Positions 25,667 through 34,669 of a DNA stretch of 50,102 bases are shown piece after piece. The notes beneath the pieces were generated by a model that made no database searches, was not told the DNA's origin, and was given only the letters and a program-made list of their open reading frames with translations. Both the position numbers and the translations under genes were made by a program. Each line of letters starts with the position of its first letter. Positions within the stretch are counted from its first letter, which is position 1. The DNA lies in the NCBI RefSeq assembly GCF_011440305.1, contig NZ_JAAOIW010000029.1, positions 1 to 50,102 on the forward strand, in the 5' to 3' direction. Source of the DNA: Paenibacillus agricola. Lineage in GTDB: Bacteria > Bacillota > Bacilli > Paenibacillales > NBRC-103111.

Positions 25667-25682
25667 TGTTGACTAATCAACA
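25667..25682. promoter_or_regulatory. Palindrome 2, candidate TetR operator
   Basis: TGTTGACTAATCAACA is a 16-base perfect dyad. TATAAT at 25700-25705 lies just downstream for the TetR gene, so a repressor bound here would overlap its promoter. Autoregulation together with control of the OYE/DsbA operon is the usual arrangement. Confidence 0.6.
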
Positions 25683-25730
25683 CATGATTTAAGTTTGTTT
25701 ATAATCATCAAAGGACGGTGATCGTACACC

Positions 25731-26336
25731 ATGTCTAAAGTAGATAGAAGTAAAGTAGATAGAAGAATAAATAAAACCAGGGAAGCAATCAATAAAGCTC
25801 TAATTGAGTTAATGTCTGAGAAAAACTTCGAAAACATTACGATCAACGATATCTCGGAAAGAGCCAATCTTAACAGGGGGACACTTTATCTTCATTATTC
25901 GGACAAATATGATTTGCTCGACAAATGTATAAAAGATCATTTAAGTAATATGTTAAAGTTTTGCATGTTATCGAAGCCTGGCGAGGAAAGATTAAATGTT
26001 AGTAATTCCCCACTGCCGATGTTTCAATATTTTGAAGAACATTTTTTATTTTATTCCTCCATGCTAAGTAATAAAGGTATAACTTGTTTTCGGGAACAAA
26101 TGAACTTAGTGGTCATAAATGGAATTACCGAGCGATTGAAGACCGGGGAAATTAACCATGGGCATAATAAAGAGGTTGTCGTTCAATATATGGCATCTGC
26201 TTTCGTCGGAGTCGTGGAATGGTGGATTAAAAATAACATGCCCCTTTCTCCTCAAATTATGGCACAACAACTATGGGACATTTTTGATGGGAATTATTCC
26301 CTAGTTGGTGAAGGTCGGATCCCGAGCGGCAGCTAA
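25731..26336 (+). CDS. TetR/AcrR family regulator
   Basis: A 201-residue repressor. The N-terminal helix-turn-helix is INDISERANLNRGTLYLHY followed by SDKYDLLDK, the signature of the family at residues 38-65. The C-terminal domain resembles TetR_C_7/YfiR types with FREQMNLVVINGITERL and VVEWWIKNNMPLSPQIMAQQ. It is divergent from the OYE-DsbA operon with two matching palindromes between, so it is probably the local repressor. A perfect terminator follows at 26396. Confidence 0.92.
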   Translation: MSKVDRSKVDRRINKTREAINKALIELMSEKNFENITINDISERANLNRGTLYLHYSDKYDLLDKCIKDHLSNMLKFCMLSKPGEERLNVSNSPLPMFQYFEEHFLFYSSMLSNKGITCFREQMNLVVINGITERLKTGEINHGHNKEVVVQYMASAFVGVVEWWIKNNMPLSPQIMAQQLWDIFDGNYSLVGEGRIPSGS

Positions 26337-26395
26337 CTTGACCGTCGTTAGCCTTAAAGCTGCGTTGTCTGCAGCTACAATCTTATATGCAATAC

Positions 26396-26425
26396 AAATA
26401 ATCCCGCCAGTAGGCGGGATTATTT
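26396..26425 (+). terminator. Intrinsic terminator after TetR
   Basis: AAATAATCCCGCC (26396-26408) and its exact complement (26413-26425) form a 13-base stem with an AGTA loop, followed by a T-rich run. It could work in both directions. Confidence 0.88.
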
Positions 26426-26462
26426 GTTCTTGTTCCTTGCCGAATAGCTCCACCCACCATAT

Positions 26463-26559
26463 TATCTCCCTCTATGAAGAAAGCAAATGCTCACGTTTCC
26501 TCTTGTTTTCTTAAGTTTTCATAGCATCGTTGGTATTTAATTTTTAAATACTGGAATAA
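26463..26559. repeat. Dispersed repeat D, copy 1
   Basis: About 95 bases from TATCTCCCTCTATGAAG to AAATACTGGAATAA match 38849-38946 closely. On the minus strand both copies can be read as YLKIK.QRCYEN.RKQEET, so the repeat may be the tail of a decayed mobile-element gene. Confidence 0.65.
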
Positions 26560-26761
26560 GTCTTCATTAGAGGCTAGTTTTGGAGCGACGGAGAAAAAAA
26601 GATCCTTATGCACTTAACCACTCGTATCCAAAAAATGGATATATGGTGCAATTATGGTCGCACTGGTGGATGTCCACATATCTCATGGAGGTCAACCCTC
26701 CCAAATCTCACAGAGTCTTCGCTCTTAAATTCCTTTGTCTAACCTTTCCATGAGGTGGATG
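26560..26761. other. Probable IS110 end region
   Basis: This stretch has several inverted pieces such as GGATGTCCAC, CTCATGGAGG and CCATGAGGTGGATGTC. It lies directly downstream of an IS110-like transposase tail on the minus strand, so it may be the element's right end. Confidence 0.35.
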
Positions 26762-26935
26762 TCAGTTATGCCGCCCGACAGGATCTTTTGTCCGTATTAT
26801 AACGTCTTTACTGACTAATCCGCTTTCGGTTAATCCTGTCATATGGGGAATATCCCTACATATTGCGATCAGGGACTGCATTTTCTTCAAAGGATTATTT
26901 GACCGTGTTGTAAATACTGATGTAAAGCCTTGAAA
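26762..26935 (-). pseudogene. IS110-type transposase C-terminal fragment
   Basis: The minus frame reads KGFTSVFTTRSNNPLKKMQS then LIAICRDIPHMTGLTESG and ends at 26762. NPLKKMQSLIAIC followed by a hydrophobic helix is typical of the last 50 residues of IS110/IS116 transposases. The catalytic domains are missing. The remaining 26936-27180 has no recognisable content. Confidence 0.5.
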
Positions 26936-27210
26936 GCATGGTTCTTAGTATTCTACGGAGTCCAACTGCAGTTCAACGCCGTATTCCTATAACAGATCAG
27001 ACTTGTGATAGGATAACTTGCGTATTGCTGAATCGGTGATTCCTCTCGTAACCCCTCTACCCTAAATATCACTACTTCTAGTAGGATTCACCGTATAAGT
27101 ATAAACGTAGGATTTATCGGACGGGCTATGTGATTCAGATTCAATTATTATAGAAACAAAGAGTTTACAAGTTGGAAATAACTTCTCTAACGATGGAAAA
27201 AACTATTTTT

Positions 27211-27238
27211 TATAATAAAAGCATGATGGTACCATCAT
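27211..27238 (+). promoter_or_regulatory. -10 box and 16-base palindrome before the secreted-protein gene
   Basis: TATAAT at 27211-27216 is followed by the perfect palindrome ATGATGGTACCATCAT at 27223-27238, which would cover the transcription start. The -35 region is not convincing, which suggests a need for an activator. The palindrome is a good candidate operator or an RNA hairpin at the extreme 5' end. Confidence 0.55.
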
Positions 27239-27274
27239 AAAAAATTACGTTCATGGAAAAGGAGTGTTTGGAAT

Positions 27275-28012
27275 ATGAAAAAAGTATTGCTTCCAACTGT
27301 ATTTATCGCTTCTCTGGTAATCGCTTCAGCTACTGCCCTCGCGGCGGTGGATACAACCAGTAATATCACTCAACCTGCAAGTGTAGCAGCTGTATCCGCT
27401 GCTGTAAATAATGACCATGCAGGAACGATCGAGTACGCGAAGAAAACACTGTTTAACCCTGATGGCAGTGTAGTAGCAGTAAACGAAACATGGGCAGATG
27501 CGGCAACCCGTAATCAGAAATCAAATTATGAAGAGCCCGTAAAAGGAACGGATTCTATGCAAAGACTCGGTGGTGCCTACGTTTTAGACAATGGCAACAC
27601 ATATATCAAAGTTGCTACAGATGCTCAGGGAAATCTTGTGGGGTATGAATTGACGGCGAAAAATCCCGATCAGAATTGGTCAAATTCGTTAGTAGCCGAA
27701 AAACAAGATTATATAAATGAATATAAAGAAGGAACGCGTAGAGTTGGCTGGACTGACGAGGGAATTGTCCAGACTGTAGATGGACAATCTCTGAGAAAGC
27801 TGTCTAGAACTGACAAGTCGGCAGCATTCAGCACCACATACACGGAATCTGTCTTCCTGGATGACAGCGGATTGCCGGTGCAGGGTGAAATTTATGAGGT
27901 AGTGAACGGCACAGCAAACTTATTGTATACTTACGTATATGAGTTCAAAAATGTCAGCAACGACGGAAGCTTGTTCGATGCAAAAGGTATCCCTTTACAG
28001 GAAATCAAATAG
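27275..28012 (+). CDS. Secreted protein of unknown function
   Basis: A 245-residue protein with a classical Sec signal peptide (MKKVLLPTVFIASLVIASATALA, cleavage near residue 23). The mature part is rich in short strands and YVLDNGNTYIKVATDAQGN-like turns, and has no cysteine. I recognise no family. AAAGGAG precedes the ATG and a strong terminator follows, so it is monocistronic. It lies directly upstream of a two-component operon that also encodes an extracellular propeller-like protein; a functional link is possible but unproven. Confidence 0.75.
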   Translation: MKKVLLPTVFIASLVIASATALAAVDTTSNITQPASVAAVSAAVNNDHAGTIEYAKKTLFNPDGSVVAVNETWADAATRNQKSNYEEPVKGTDSMQRLGGAYVLDNGNTYIKVATDAQGNLVGYELTAKNPDQNWSNSLVAEKQDYINEYKEGTRRVGWTDEGIVQTVDGQSLRKLSRTDKSAAFSTTYTESVFLDDSGLPVQGEIYEVVNGTANLLYTYVYEFKNVSNDGSLFDAKGIPLQEIK

Positions 28013-28060
28013 GAAAGCAAATGAGCTTCGCAGTCAAATCATCATTCGATCCAAACATAT

Positions 28061-28087
28061 AAAGAGGGGCGGCGCCCCCTCTTTTTT
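28061..28087 (+). terminator. Intrinsic terminator
   Basis: AAGAGGGGC and GCCCCCTCTT form a GC-rich stem followed by TTTTTT, 48 bases after the secreted-protein stop codon. Confidence 0.9.
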
Positions 28088-28170
28088 CCACGCTCTATAC
28101 CATCCTGTCAAACCTTAGTAAGTGATATAATAATTGAATGAAACATGCACTGGGAACAGGAGGAATCCAA

Positions 28171-28884
28171 TTGGGAAACAGAAAAATACTTATTATCGAG
28201 GATGAAGTGAACATATCGGATATTCTCTCTCATTACCTGAGGAACGAAGGCTTTCAAACCAAAGTGGCGAATTGCGGAAATCAAGGACTGCAGCTTGTAC
28301 AAGAATTTCTTCCTGATCTTGTATTACTTGACTTGATGATGCCGGATATAGACGGATTTGAAGTATGTAAGAGGATTACCGCCAATTATATCATTCCCAT
28401 TATTATGATTACCGCGAAATCAGACGATATTGATAAAATACTGGGGATGGAGCTTGGCGCGGACGACTATATTACGAAGCCTTTTAATATAAGGGAAGTC
28501 AGTGTAAGAATCAAAAGCATATTCAGAAGAATCGATTTAATTTCCGAAGCCGCGGTCGATCAAGAGCATAAAGCTATAAAAATCGGCAAAGAGATCGAGA
28601 TCTATAAAGAAAGACATGAAATCTATAAAAATGGGAAACAAATCGAATTCACCAATAAGGAATATGAGCTATTGGTCTATTTGGCTGAGCACAAAGGCAG
28701 GGCCATAACGCGGGAAGAGCTTTTGGATCAAGTCTGGGGATATGAGTTTATTGGCGATGGCAGAACGGTTGATATCCATGTTCGAAGGGTCAGAAAAAAG
28801 CTGAATGAAGATAAACATACATCCATCATCGAGACCATATTTGGTGTAGGATACAAGCTTGTCTTTGAAAAGGTACCATCATGA
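28171..28884 (+). CDS. OmpR-family response regulator
   Basis: A 237-residue regulator. The receiver domain has E10/D11, phospho-acceptor D54 in LVLLDLMMPD and the Lys of YITKPFN. The C-terminal winged helix has FTNKEYELLVYLAEHKGRAI and DGRTVDIHVRRVRKKL. I chose a TTG start at 28171 because AGGAGG lies seven bases upstream and the family begins directly with KILIIEDE; an in-frame ATG at 28138 has no such site. Its end overlaps the kinase start by four bases. Confidence 0.92.
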   Translation: MGNRKILIIEDEVNISDILSHYLRNEGFQTKVANCGNQGLQLVQEFLPDLVLLDLMMPDIDGFEVCKRITANYIIPIIMITAKSDDIDKILGMELGADDYITKPFNIREVSVRIKSIFRRIDLISEAAVDQEHKAIKIGKEIEIYKERHEIYKNGKQIEFTNKEYELLVYLAEHKGRAITREELLDQVWGYEFIGDGRTVDIHVRRVRKKLNEDKHTSIIETIFGVGYKLVFEKVPS

Positions 28885-30332
28885 GGTATTCGATCCAGTT
28901 AAAAATTTTAATTTATTTCTCCATTATTATATTTTTAGGTTTTTCCGTGCTTACTTTCGCCGCCTATCATACGACGGAACAAAATACGAAGAGTGTCATA
29001 CAAGCGGATATGATCGAAATCAAGCGGAATCTTGATATTGGTTTGAATCAATATTTGTTATTTAACAATATGGACATCAACGAAGCCTCCATTATTTCCG
29101 AAGCGGAAAACATATCCAAGCAGTTAAGCACACAAGTAGGAAGTACGGTGGATATCTATGATAAAAAAGGACAAAGACTTTCATACGGTTCAGCGCCAAA
29201 TATGGCCATTAACAACTCAGAGGATCTGGTAAAAGCTATGAACGGCGGGATTTCGTTTACAACCAATTTTACAGGGGATAACGTGATTGTGAGTCTCTCC
29301 TATCCTATAAAGGAATCCATCGTCGGTATTGTTCGATACTATAAAGACTATACGGAGTTGTATAACTATAATCAAAAATTCAAACGCATGACCAGTCTTT
29401 TTGCCAGTGTAATTTTTGTTTTTATCTTCGTTACCTCGTACATTTTTTCCGGAAAAATCACAAAGCCAATTATCAAACTTGCAGAAGCATCCGAAGAGGT
29501 TTCGAAGGGGAATTTCAATGTGGATATCGATATTTCTTTGCAGGATGAAATTGGGCATTTAAGCTCCAGATTTAAAATGATGGTTTATAAAATCAGTGAA
29601 CAAATCGACATCATTAAACAGGATAGAGATATGCTCAAGGAAGTACAGATGCAGAATAAATTTTTTTTTGATAATGTGACTCACGAGTTGAAAACTCCGC
29701 TTACCACCATCACTGGATATGCTCAAGCTATTGAGGATTTGGGTATAAAAGATGATGAGTTCACCCGAAAAGGACTTGCATGCATTATTAACGAGAGCAA
29801 TCGATTAAATAACATGGTTATCGAGCTGATAGAGCTATCCAAGGCTTCGTCTAAAAAGTTCAGCTATGATTTTGCCGATATCAATATGAGCGAGTTGATC
29901 AAAGAAACCTGTGAAGAGATGCTGATCAAAGGGAGAAAGTATAACATCGCTATCAAGTGCCACACACCCGATAATCTCTATTTAACTGGAGACAAGGATC
30001 GGCTAAAGGAAGTAATGATTAACCTCATTGACAATTCAATTAAATATGGAAATGTAAATTCGGTCATTCATATTTATGCCGATCAACAGCAAAATGATGT
30101 CTTTATAACGGTAAAGGATCAAGGAGTAGGAATCCCTGAGGAGTTTATTAAAAAAGTTTTTGATCCCTTTTTCAGAATCTCTAAACAATCTTCAAGAGAA
30201 TCAGGCAGCGCCGGTCTTGGATTGGCAATCGTTAAAGAAATCGTTGAAAGGCACAACGGTAATATCGAGATTATTAGCCGTTTGAATCAAGGAACCGAGG
30301 TCATTTTACGGTTTGGAAGTGATGTCATATGA
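28881..30332 (+). CDS. Sensor histidine kinase
   Basis: A 483-residue membrane kinase. It has helices near 8-28 and 172-192 enclosing an extracellular sensor of about 140 residues, then a HAMP domain (ITKPIIKLAEASEEVSKGNF). The H-box is DNVTHELKTPLTTITGYAQ, the N-box NLIDNSIKYG, and G-boxes are DQGVGIPEEF and GLGLAIVKEI. All catalytic motifs are intact. It overlaps both neighbours by four bases, implying tight coupling. The signal is unknown; it resembles envelope-stress kinases of Bacillota. Confidence 0.93.
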   Translation: MRYSIQLKILIYFSIIIFLGFSVLTFAAYHTTEQNTKSVIQADMIEIKRNLDIGLNQYLLFNNMDINEASIISEAENISKQLSTQVGSTVDIYDKKGQRLSYGSAPNMAINNSEDLVKAMNGGISFTTNFTGDNVIVSLSYPIKESIVGIVRYYKDYTELYNYNQKFKRMTSLFASVIFVFIFVTSYIFSGKITKPIIKLAEASEEVSKGNFNVDIDISLQDEIGHLSSRFKMMVYKISEQIDIIKQDRDMLKEVQMQNKFFFDNVTHELKTPLTTITGYAQAIEDLGIKDDEFTRKGLACIINESNRLNNMVIELIELSKASSKKFSYDFADINMSELIKETCEEMLIKGRKYNIAIKCHTPDNLYLTGDKDRLKEVMINLIDNSIKYGNVNSVIHIYADQQQNDVFITVKDQGVGIPEEFIKKVFDPFFRISKQSSRESGSAGLGLAIVKEIVERHNGNIEIISRLNQGTEVILRFGSDVI

Positions 30333-31495
30333 AACCTGCCATTTCTATAAAAAAAGTTAGGAGTTTTATGATATGCGTTCTGATCCTGAGTGTATTTATA
30401 ACGGGATTTCATCTGTTAAGCATCTTGCCCTTTAGAGGCGAGGCTACCTACCTAACAACATTAGATAAGGGACTTTTTAAGGCAGAAGCGACAAATCGGG
30501 GGGAAACTCCTTTTGCAGTAAGTAAAATAGTCAGATTCATCGCACCCTTCCATATCGTGGATTCCGATTTACTGGATATGAATACATTAGCTTTTACAAG
30601 CTCTAATCCAGAAGCTAAAAATTTGGTGCAAACCGGCATATACGACTTGTCTACAAACTTGTTGAGCTATGAGTTCGATAAACAAAACCAAATAACGGAA
30701 AGTAAAATCAGCATCTCTAACGATGGTAAATTGATATTGGCTACTTACGAAAGTAAGGAAGGTGGACTAAGTAAAACTTATGTGTATGATGCTGCGACAA
30801 ACAAAAAACTGAGCATCTTTAACGGTGTATTTGCGGCTGAATGGCTTCCTGACAACATTCGATTTGTAGGTATGGACGACTACTTGTTTATTCAGGATAT
30901 AAAAACCGGAATGAGAGAAAATATATTAAAAATTTCAGACTATGCCGGGAAACTTCCCAACTTGTTTTTTGACTTGAAACTATTAAAGGATGGCCAGACG
31001 GCAGGTATATTTTACAACAGCATTGGCACTACCCATGTACTAAAGGTCGATATAAATACTAAAAATCCAATGAAACAGACTTTAAATGGACAACTTCATT
31101 ATGCTTTTCCCATAGACAATAAAGCTCTTGCAGTAGTAGGACAGTTCAATAACCGGTATGGCATTTATCTTTATGATATAACAAACAATTCGCTAGAACT
31201 GCTTATTGATTTAACAAACCAGAAATTGTTGGATATCAGTATATCGCAGGATGGTAAGAAAATAGCTTATAGTGTCATGAACATGGATACGGGCTGGTAT
31301 GGAATTGAAGTACATGCAGCCTACCTAGATCATAATCAGGTAACAAGCAACGAAGTGGTTTATAAAGATCTAAATCATTTCGTAGACAAACTGTTATGGA
31401 CGAAAGATAGCCAGATGTTGTACTGCTTTCAACGGAATACTAACGATACCACCATATTCAGGATTCTATTTAAAAACGTTTTGAATTCAAAATAG
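30329..31495 (+). CDS. Membrane-anchored beta-propeller-like protein
   Basis: A 388-residue protein with one N-terminal membrane helix (about residues 13-33) and a large extracellular part made of repeated strand units such as ISISNDGKLILATYESKEGG, GVFAAEWLPDN and DISISQDGKKIAYSV, the pattern of TolB/WD40-like propellers. There is no lipobox. It overlaps the kinase gene by four bases, so it is part of the same signalling operon and may tune or present a ligand to the sensor. No named family is recognised; the propeller assignment is from the repeat pattern. Confidence 0.75.
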   Translation: MKPAISIKKVRSFMICVLILSVFITGFHLLSILPFRGEATYLTTLDKGLFKAEATNRGETPFAVSKIVRFIAPFHIVDSDLLDMNTLAFTSSNPEAKNLVQTGIYDLSTNLLSYEFDKQNQITESKISISNDGKLILATYESKEGGLSKTYVYDAATNKKLSIFNGVFAAEWLPDNIRFVGMDDYLFIQDIKTGMRENILKISDYAGKLPNLFFDLKLLKDGQTAGIFYNSIGTTHVLKVDINTKNPMKQTLNGQLHYAFPIDNKALAVVGQFNNRYGIYLYDITNNSLELLIDLTNQKLLDISISQDGKKIAYSVMNMDTGWYGIEVHAAYLDHNQVTSNEVVYKDLNHFVDKLLWTKDSQMLYCFQRNTNDTTIFRILFKNVLNSK

Positions 31496-31710
31496 ATTAT
31501 AGAGCAGACTGGATACTGGATCATCCCAGTCACGTTAGTCGCCAACGGGGAACGGTGCGCTATAATCAAGAAATGAGGGCAGTAGGTTTCCTTAAAACTC
31601 AATCCTTCCGCAATAAGCTTGCTACATCGTGTCGAATAATGGATCGGAAGGAATTTGATGATAATAAGAAGTTTCAAAAGCAAGCTGGAAATCTAATTAT
31701 TAAAATTTTC

Positions 31711-31739
31711 GGGAGCGTAAATTATTTTGTGTAAATGGG
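31711..31739. repeat. IS256-type element end
   Basis: GGGAGCGTAAATTATTTTGT followed by GTAAATGGG resembles the terminal repeat of IS256-group elements of Bacillota. It lies on the 3' side of the IS256 transposase remnant. The opposite end was not found, and 31496-31710 has no recognisable gene. Confidence 0.5.
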
Positions 31740-31775
31740 TTTTTTACCGACAAACCGTTACATCCAGAGGCTTTA

Positions 31776-31872
31776 CATGGAGGGGTGGGCATGATAGGCT
31801 AGACTGCCTTAGCGATACGAGTTTACGAGGTATCGCCCCATCGCAAGGAATCATGCCCATAGAGGCTCCATG
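31776..31872. repeat. Long hairpin between IS256 transposase and IS end
   Basis: Paired arms are CATGGAG/CTCCATG (31776 and 31866), GGGCATGAT/ATCATGCCC (31787 and 31850) and, inside, GCGATAC/GTATCGC around 31812-31836. The three-tier symmetric structure spans about 97 bases. It sits where IS256 elements normally have only a short untranslated tail, so it may be a separate inserted element or a structured RNA. Confidence 0.6.
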
Positions 31873-31896
31873 TCAAGCCGGCTCTCAAGTAACTCA

Positions 31897-32742
31897 TCAT
31901 GCAGATAGTTCCGCTTGCAACCGGTCTCCAAAATGGATGGCAAGCTGTGATATACATTCTTACCAACTCCGTAACGGCATCGTCCACTTTCTGGATGCAT
32001 CTATGGTGGCGAGATAAATAATCTTCCGCAAGGCATCATCCGATGGGTATGCCGTTTTTGTTTGGGTAACTTTTCGAAGCTGGCGGTGGTAGCCTTCGAT
32101 AATATTCGTGGTATAGATCATTTTACGAATCTCAGCTGGATAACCGAAGTAGGTGGTAAGCTCGATCCAGTTCGTTTCCCAAGAACGAATAATGATGGGG
32201 TGTTTCTTGCCCCACTTCTCTTTAAAGGAAGTAAAAGCAGCCTCCGCCTCTTCTAAGGTCAAGGCTTGGTACACCTTTTTCAAATCAGCTCAGACCGCTT
32301 TTTCTTCCTTGTAGGTCACATATTTCATGGAGTTAAGGATCTGATGAATCACGCACAACTGGATCTGTGTCCGTGGAAAAGCAGCGTTAATGGCATCAGA
32401 AAAGCCGGAAAGCCCATCCTTGCAAGCGATGAGGATGTCCTCTACTCAACGGCTTTTGAGGTCTGTGCATACGCCTAACCAGAAGCTGGCACTCTCATGT
32501 TCCCCAATCCAGATGCCCAAGATTTCTTTCTGACCAGACATGCTGATCCCTAATACGCTGTAAGCAGCCTTGTTAATAATACGGTTTTCCTGACGAACTT
32601 TAAAGTGGATCGCATCCAAGAACGATCGGATAGACCCGGTCTAACGCTCTGCACTGCCATTCTGTAACCAAAGGAATGATCTTATCCGTTGCCAGTCTCG
32701 GCAAATGGGGCGCGCGCATTAAAGTATTTCCCAAAAACTTCC
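31897..32742 (-). pseudogene. IS256-family transposase, decayed
   Basis: The MULE-type catalytic region is readable on the minus strand: FLDAIHFKVRQENRIINKAA, ILGIWIGEHESASFWLGVCT, IACKDGLSGFSDAI, then IYTTNIIEGYHRQLRKVTQT and SQLAIHFGDRLQAEL to a stop at 31897. Defects include a TGA in place of a Gly codon after DLKSR, a frameshift near 32285 in the KEEKA region and another near 31960. The N-terminal third is replaced by an IS21-like repeat. It cannot encode an active enzyme. Confidence 0.88.
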
Positions 32743-32747
32743 GAAAG

Positions 32748-32887
32748 CCCGTTAGCTTAGCGAGTACCATAACAAAAGTTTATATAATAATTATTATGTA
32801 AATCCGTCGGGAATGTAATAAGGTTCTTGTATTTATCGGAAATGTAATAAGGTTCTTGACATCGACCGATGACAAGAATCTTATTAC
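32748..32887. repeat. IS21-like terminal repeat, family A, copy 3
   Basis: CCCGTTAGCTTAGCGAGTAC begins the copy; two direct iterons (GGAATGTAATAAGGTTCTTG and GGAAATGTAATAAGGTTCTT) and the inverted iteron TGACAAGAATCTTATTAC follow. The downstream terminator-like hairpin and the TTCTGACA edge are missing. Its middle is more diverged than in the other copies, so this is probably an older one. Confidence 0.72.
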
Positions 32888-32996
32888 CTTCTTCCAGTTT
32901 TACAGAGATCATTTTCCCTCCTGTACAATAATGGGGGTTATTGTTTTTTTAAGAAAAATGCTCCCGTACCTTTCAGAATGTACGGGAGCATTTCAA

Positions 32997-33827
32997 TTAG
33001 TTGTTGAAGTAGTGCGTTTGTTCGAGGTCGGCAATCAGTGCAGGTTGCACAGGCTGCCATCCCAGAAGTTCCTGAGTTGCAACGCTTGATCTCGGGATAT
33101 CAAGTGCTGCAAGTGTGCTCAGGAAGCCGAAGTGGGCGTCTGCCTCTTCACGTGAAATGCTGACTACAGGTACGTTCAGATGCCTACCAATAACACTCGC
33201 AATGTCGCGAAACGGCACTCCTTCATCTGCGACCCCATCTAGCCGTGAACCGGCGGGTGCCTTTTCTAATGCAAGTCGGTATAAATGTGCAGCGTCAAGG
33301 CGGTGCACAGCTGGCCACCGATTGGTCCCCTCTTCTATATAAGCTGAGAAGCCCTTTGTTTTGGCAATGTTGATCAGTCTCGGCACAAATCCTGTGTCAC
33401 CCGCACCGTGTACCGAAGGACAAAGCTCTACAATCGATGTCCGCACCCCGCGCTCAGCCAGCGATAACACTATGTTCTCCGCTGCCACTCCATTAGCGTG
33501 CGTGGTGATCACAAACGGCTTACCGGAACCTTCCAGCGTTGCCCCCATCGCTTCGACGGCGTGCATATCAGATGTGAGTGCCCCGGCGAAGTTCGAGAAG
33601 TCGTGATTAAATGCCAGATGAATGACGCCATCCGCAGCACCCGCACCACTACGAAGGCTGTCGAGATCGTCGATGTCGCCGCGATGCACTTCGGCCCCAG
33701 CCTCTTTTAATTTCGTAGCGCTATTGTCTGAGCGCACAAGACCGACGACCTGATGACCCGCATCAATGAGTTCGCGAATGACAGCGGAACCGATGTAACC
33801 TGTTGCTCCTGTAACGAAAATACGCAT
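32997..33827 (-). CDS. NAD-dependent epimerase/dehydratase family oxidoreductase
   Basis: A 276-residue atypical (extended-type) SDR. The N-terminal MRIFVTGATGYIGSAVIREL is the nucleotide loop, LVRSDNSATKLKEAGAE suggests NADP binding, and HRGDIDDLDSL is the usual acidic segment. The canonical YxxxK is not obvious, as in other NmrA-like members. AGGGGGA precedes the ATG. It follows the SDR gene by 46 bases in a two-gene operon divergent from MarR. A partly deleted copy lies inverted at 8231-8696. Confidence 0.9.
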   Translation of the reverse strand: MRIFVTGATGYIGSAVIRELIDAGHQVVGLVRSDNSATKLKEAGAEVHRGDIDDLDSLRSGAGAADGVIHLAFNHDFSNFAGALTSDMHAVEAMGATLEGSGKPFVITTHANGVAAENIVLSLAERGVRTSIVELCPSVHGAGDTGFVPRLINIAKTKGFSAYIEEGTNRWPAVHRLDAAHLYRLALEKAPAGSRLDGVADEGVPFRDIASVIGRHLNVPVVSISREEADAHFGFLSTLAALDIPRSSVATQELLGWQPVQPALIADLEQTHYFNN

Positions 33828-33873
33828 TATGAAATCCCCCTTAAGCTGCTAACCATTGTTGTATAAACTATAA

Positions 33874-34626
33874 TTACCACGCGATGGGTCCATCCTCATC
33901 TGAGAACGTTCCTGTTGGACCTTCTGCTCCAATCATCGCAAGCCGGACCGCTTCACGCGCCCCTTGTTCAACACTTCGAGTACCGGCAAAATTATTGAGC
34001 GCAGTTGAAGTAAAGCCAGGACATGCCGCATTGACCTTGATGTTTGCCGATTCAAGCGCAAAGGCAAAGGCAAGTGTCACCGCATGAACAGCCGATTTTG
34101 ACGCCGAATAGGCACCAAACATTGCACGATGTGAGTTTTCCGGAATAGAGTTCCAGCTAAGGGAGCCGCCGGTGCTGCCCATGTTGACGATGCGTGCTGC
34201 TGGAGCCTCACGCAAAAGTGGCAACATCGCCTGGGTGACAGCGATGACACCAAAAACATTAGTTTCATAAACCGCACGAATATCTTCGAGCGAAGCTACG
34301 GTTAGAAGACCGCTCGCCGCACCACTGCTCGGAAACGGATTACCCGCTCTACCTGCGTGTGAGATGCCCGCATTGTTCACAAGCACATCGAGACGACCGA
34401 ATTCGTTCCGAATACGGTCTGCTGCAGCAACGGCGGAGTCCTGATCTGTAACGTCGAGCTGGAGAGCGTGAGCATTCGAACCGATGCTTTTGGAGGCAGT
34501 TTCTCCATTCTCGAGGCTGCGTGATCCGACGAGTACGGTGAATCCGTGTTCCGCGAGATCCTTCGCAATTTGAAGGCCGATACCTTTGTTAGCCCCGGTG
34601 ACCAGAGCGACGGGTTTATCTTGCAT
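33874..34626 (-). CDS. SDR family oxidoreductase
   Basis: A 250-residue classical SDR of the carbonyl-reductase-like type. It has TGANKGIG at about residues 9-16, VGSRSLENG for NADP, NNAGIS, the catalytic serine in VNMGSTGGSLSW, and YSASK. The end GTFSDEDGPIAW replaces the usual glycine-rich tail, as in this subfamily. AGAGGAG precedes the ATG. The promoter carries a palindrome between -35 and -10, and a MarR gene diverges from it. Its C-terminal third is duplicated at 7937-8194. Confidence 0.93.
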   Translation of the reverse strand: MQDKPVALVTGANKGIGLQIAKDLAEHGFTVLVGSRSLENGETASKSIGSNAHALQLDVTDQDSAVAAADRIRNEFGRLDVLVNNAGISHAGRAGNPFPSSGAASGLLTVASLEDIRAVYETNVFGVIAVTQAMLPLLREAPAARIVNMGSTGGSLSWNSIPENSHRAMFGAYSASKSAVHAVTLAFAFALESANIKVNAACPGFTSTALNNFAGTRSVEQGAREAVRLAMIGAEGPTGTFSDEDGPIAW

Positions 34627-34669
34627 AGTTATAATCTCCTCTTTTTTCGCGATTGGTGGGTAATTGAAA

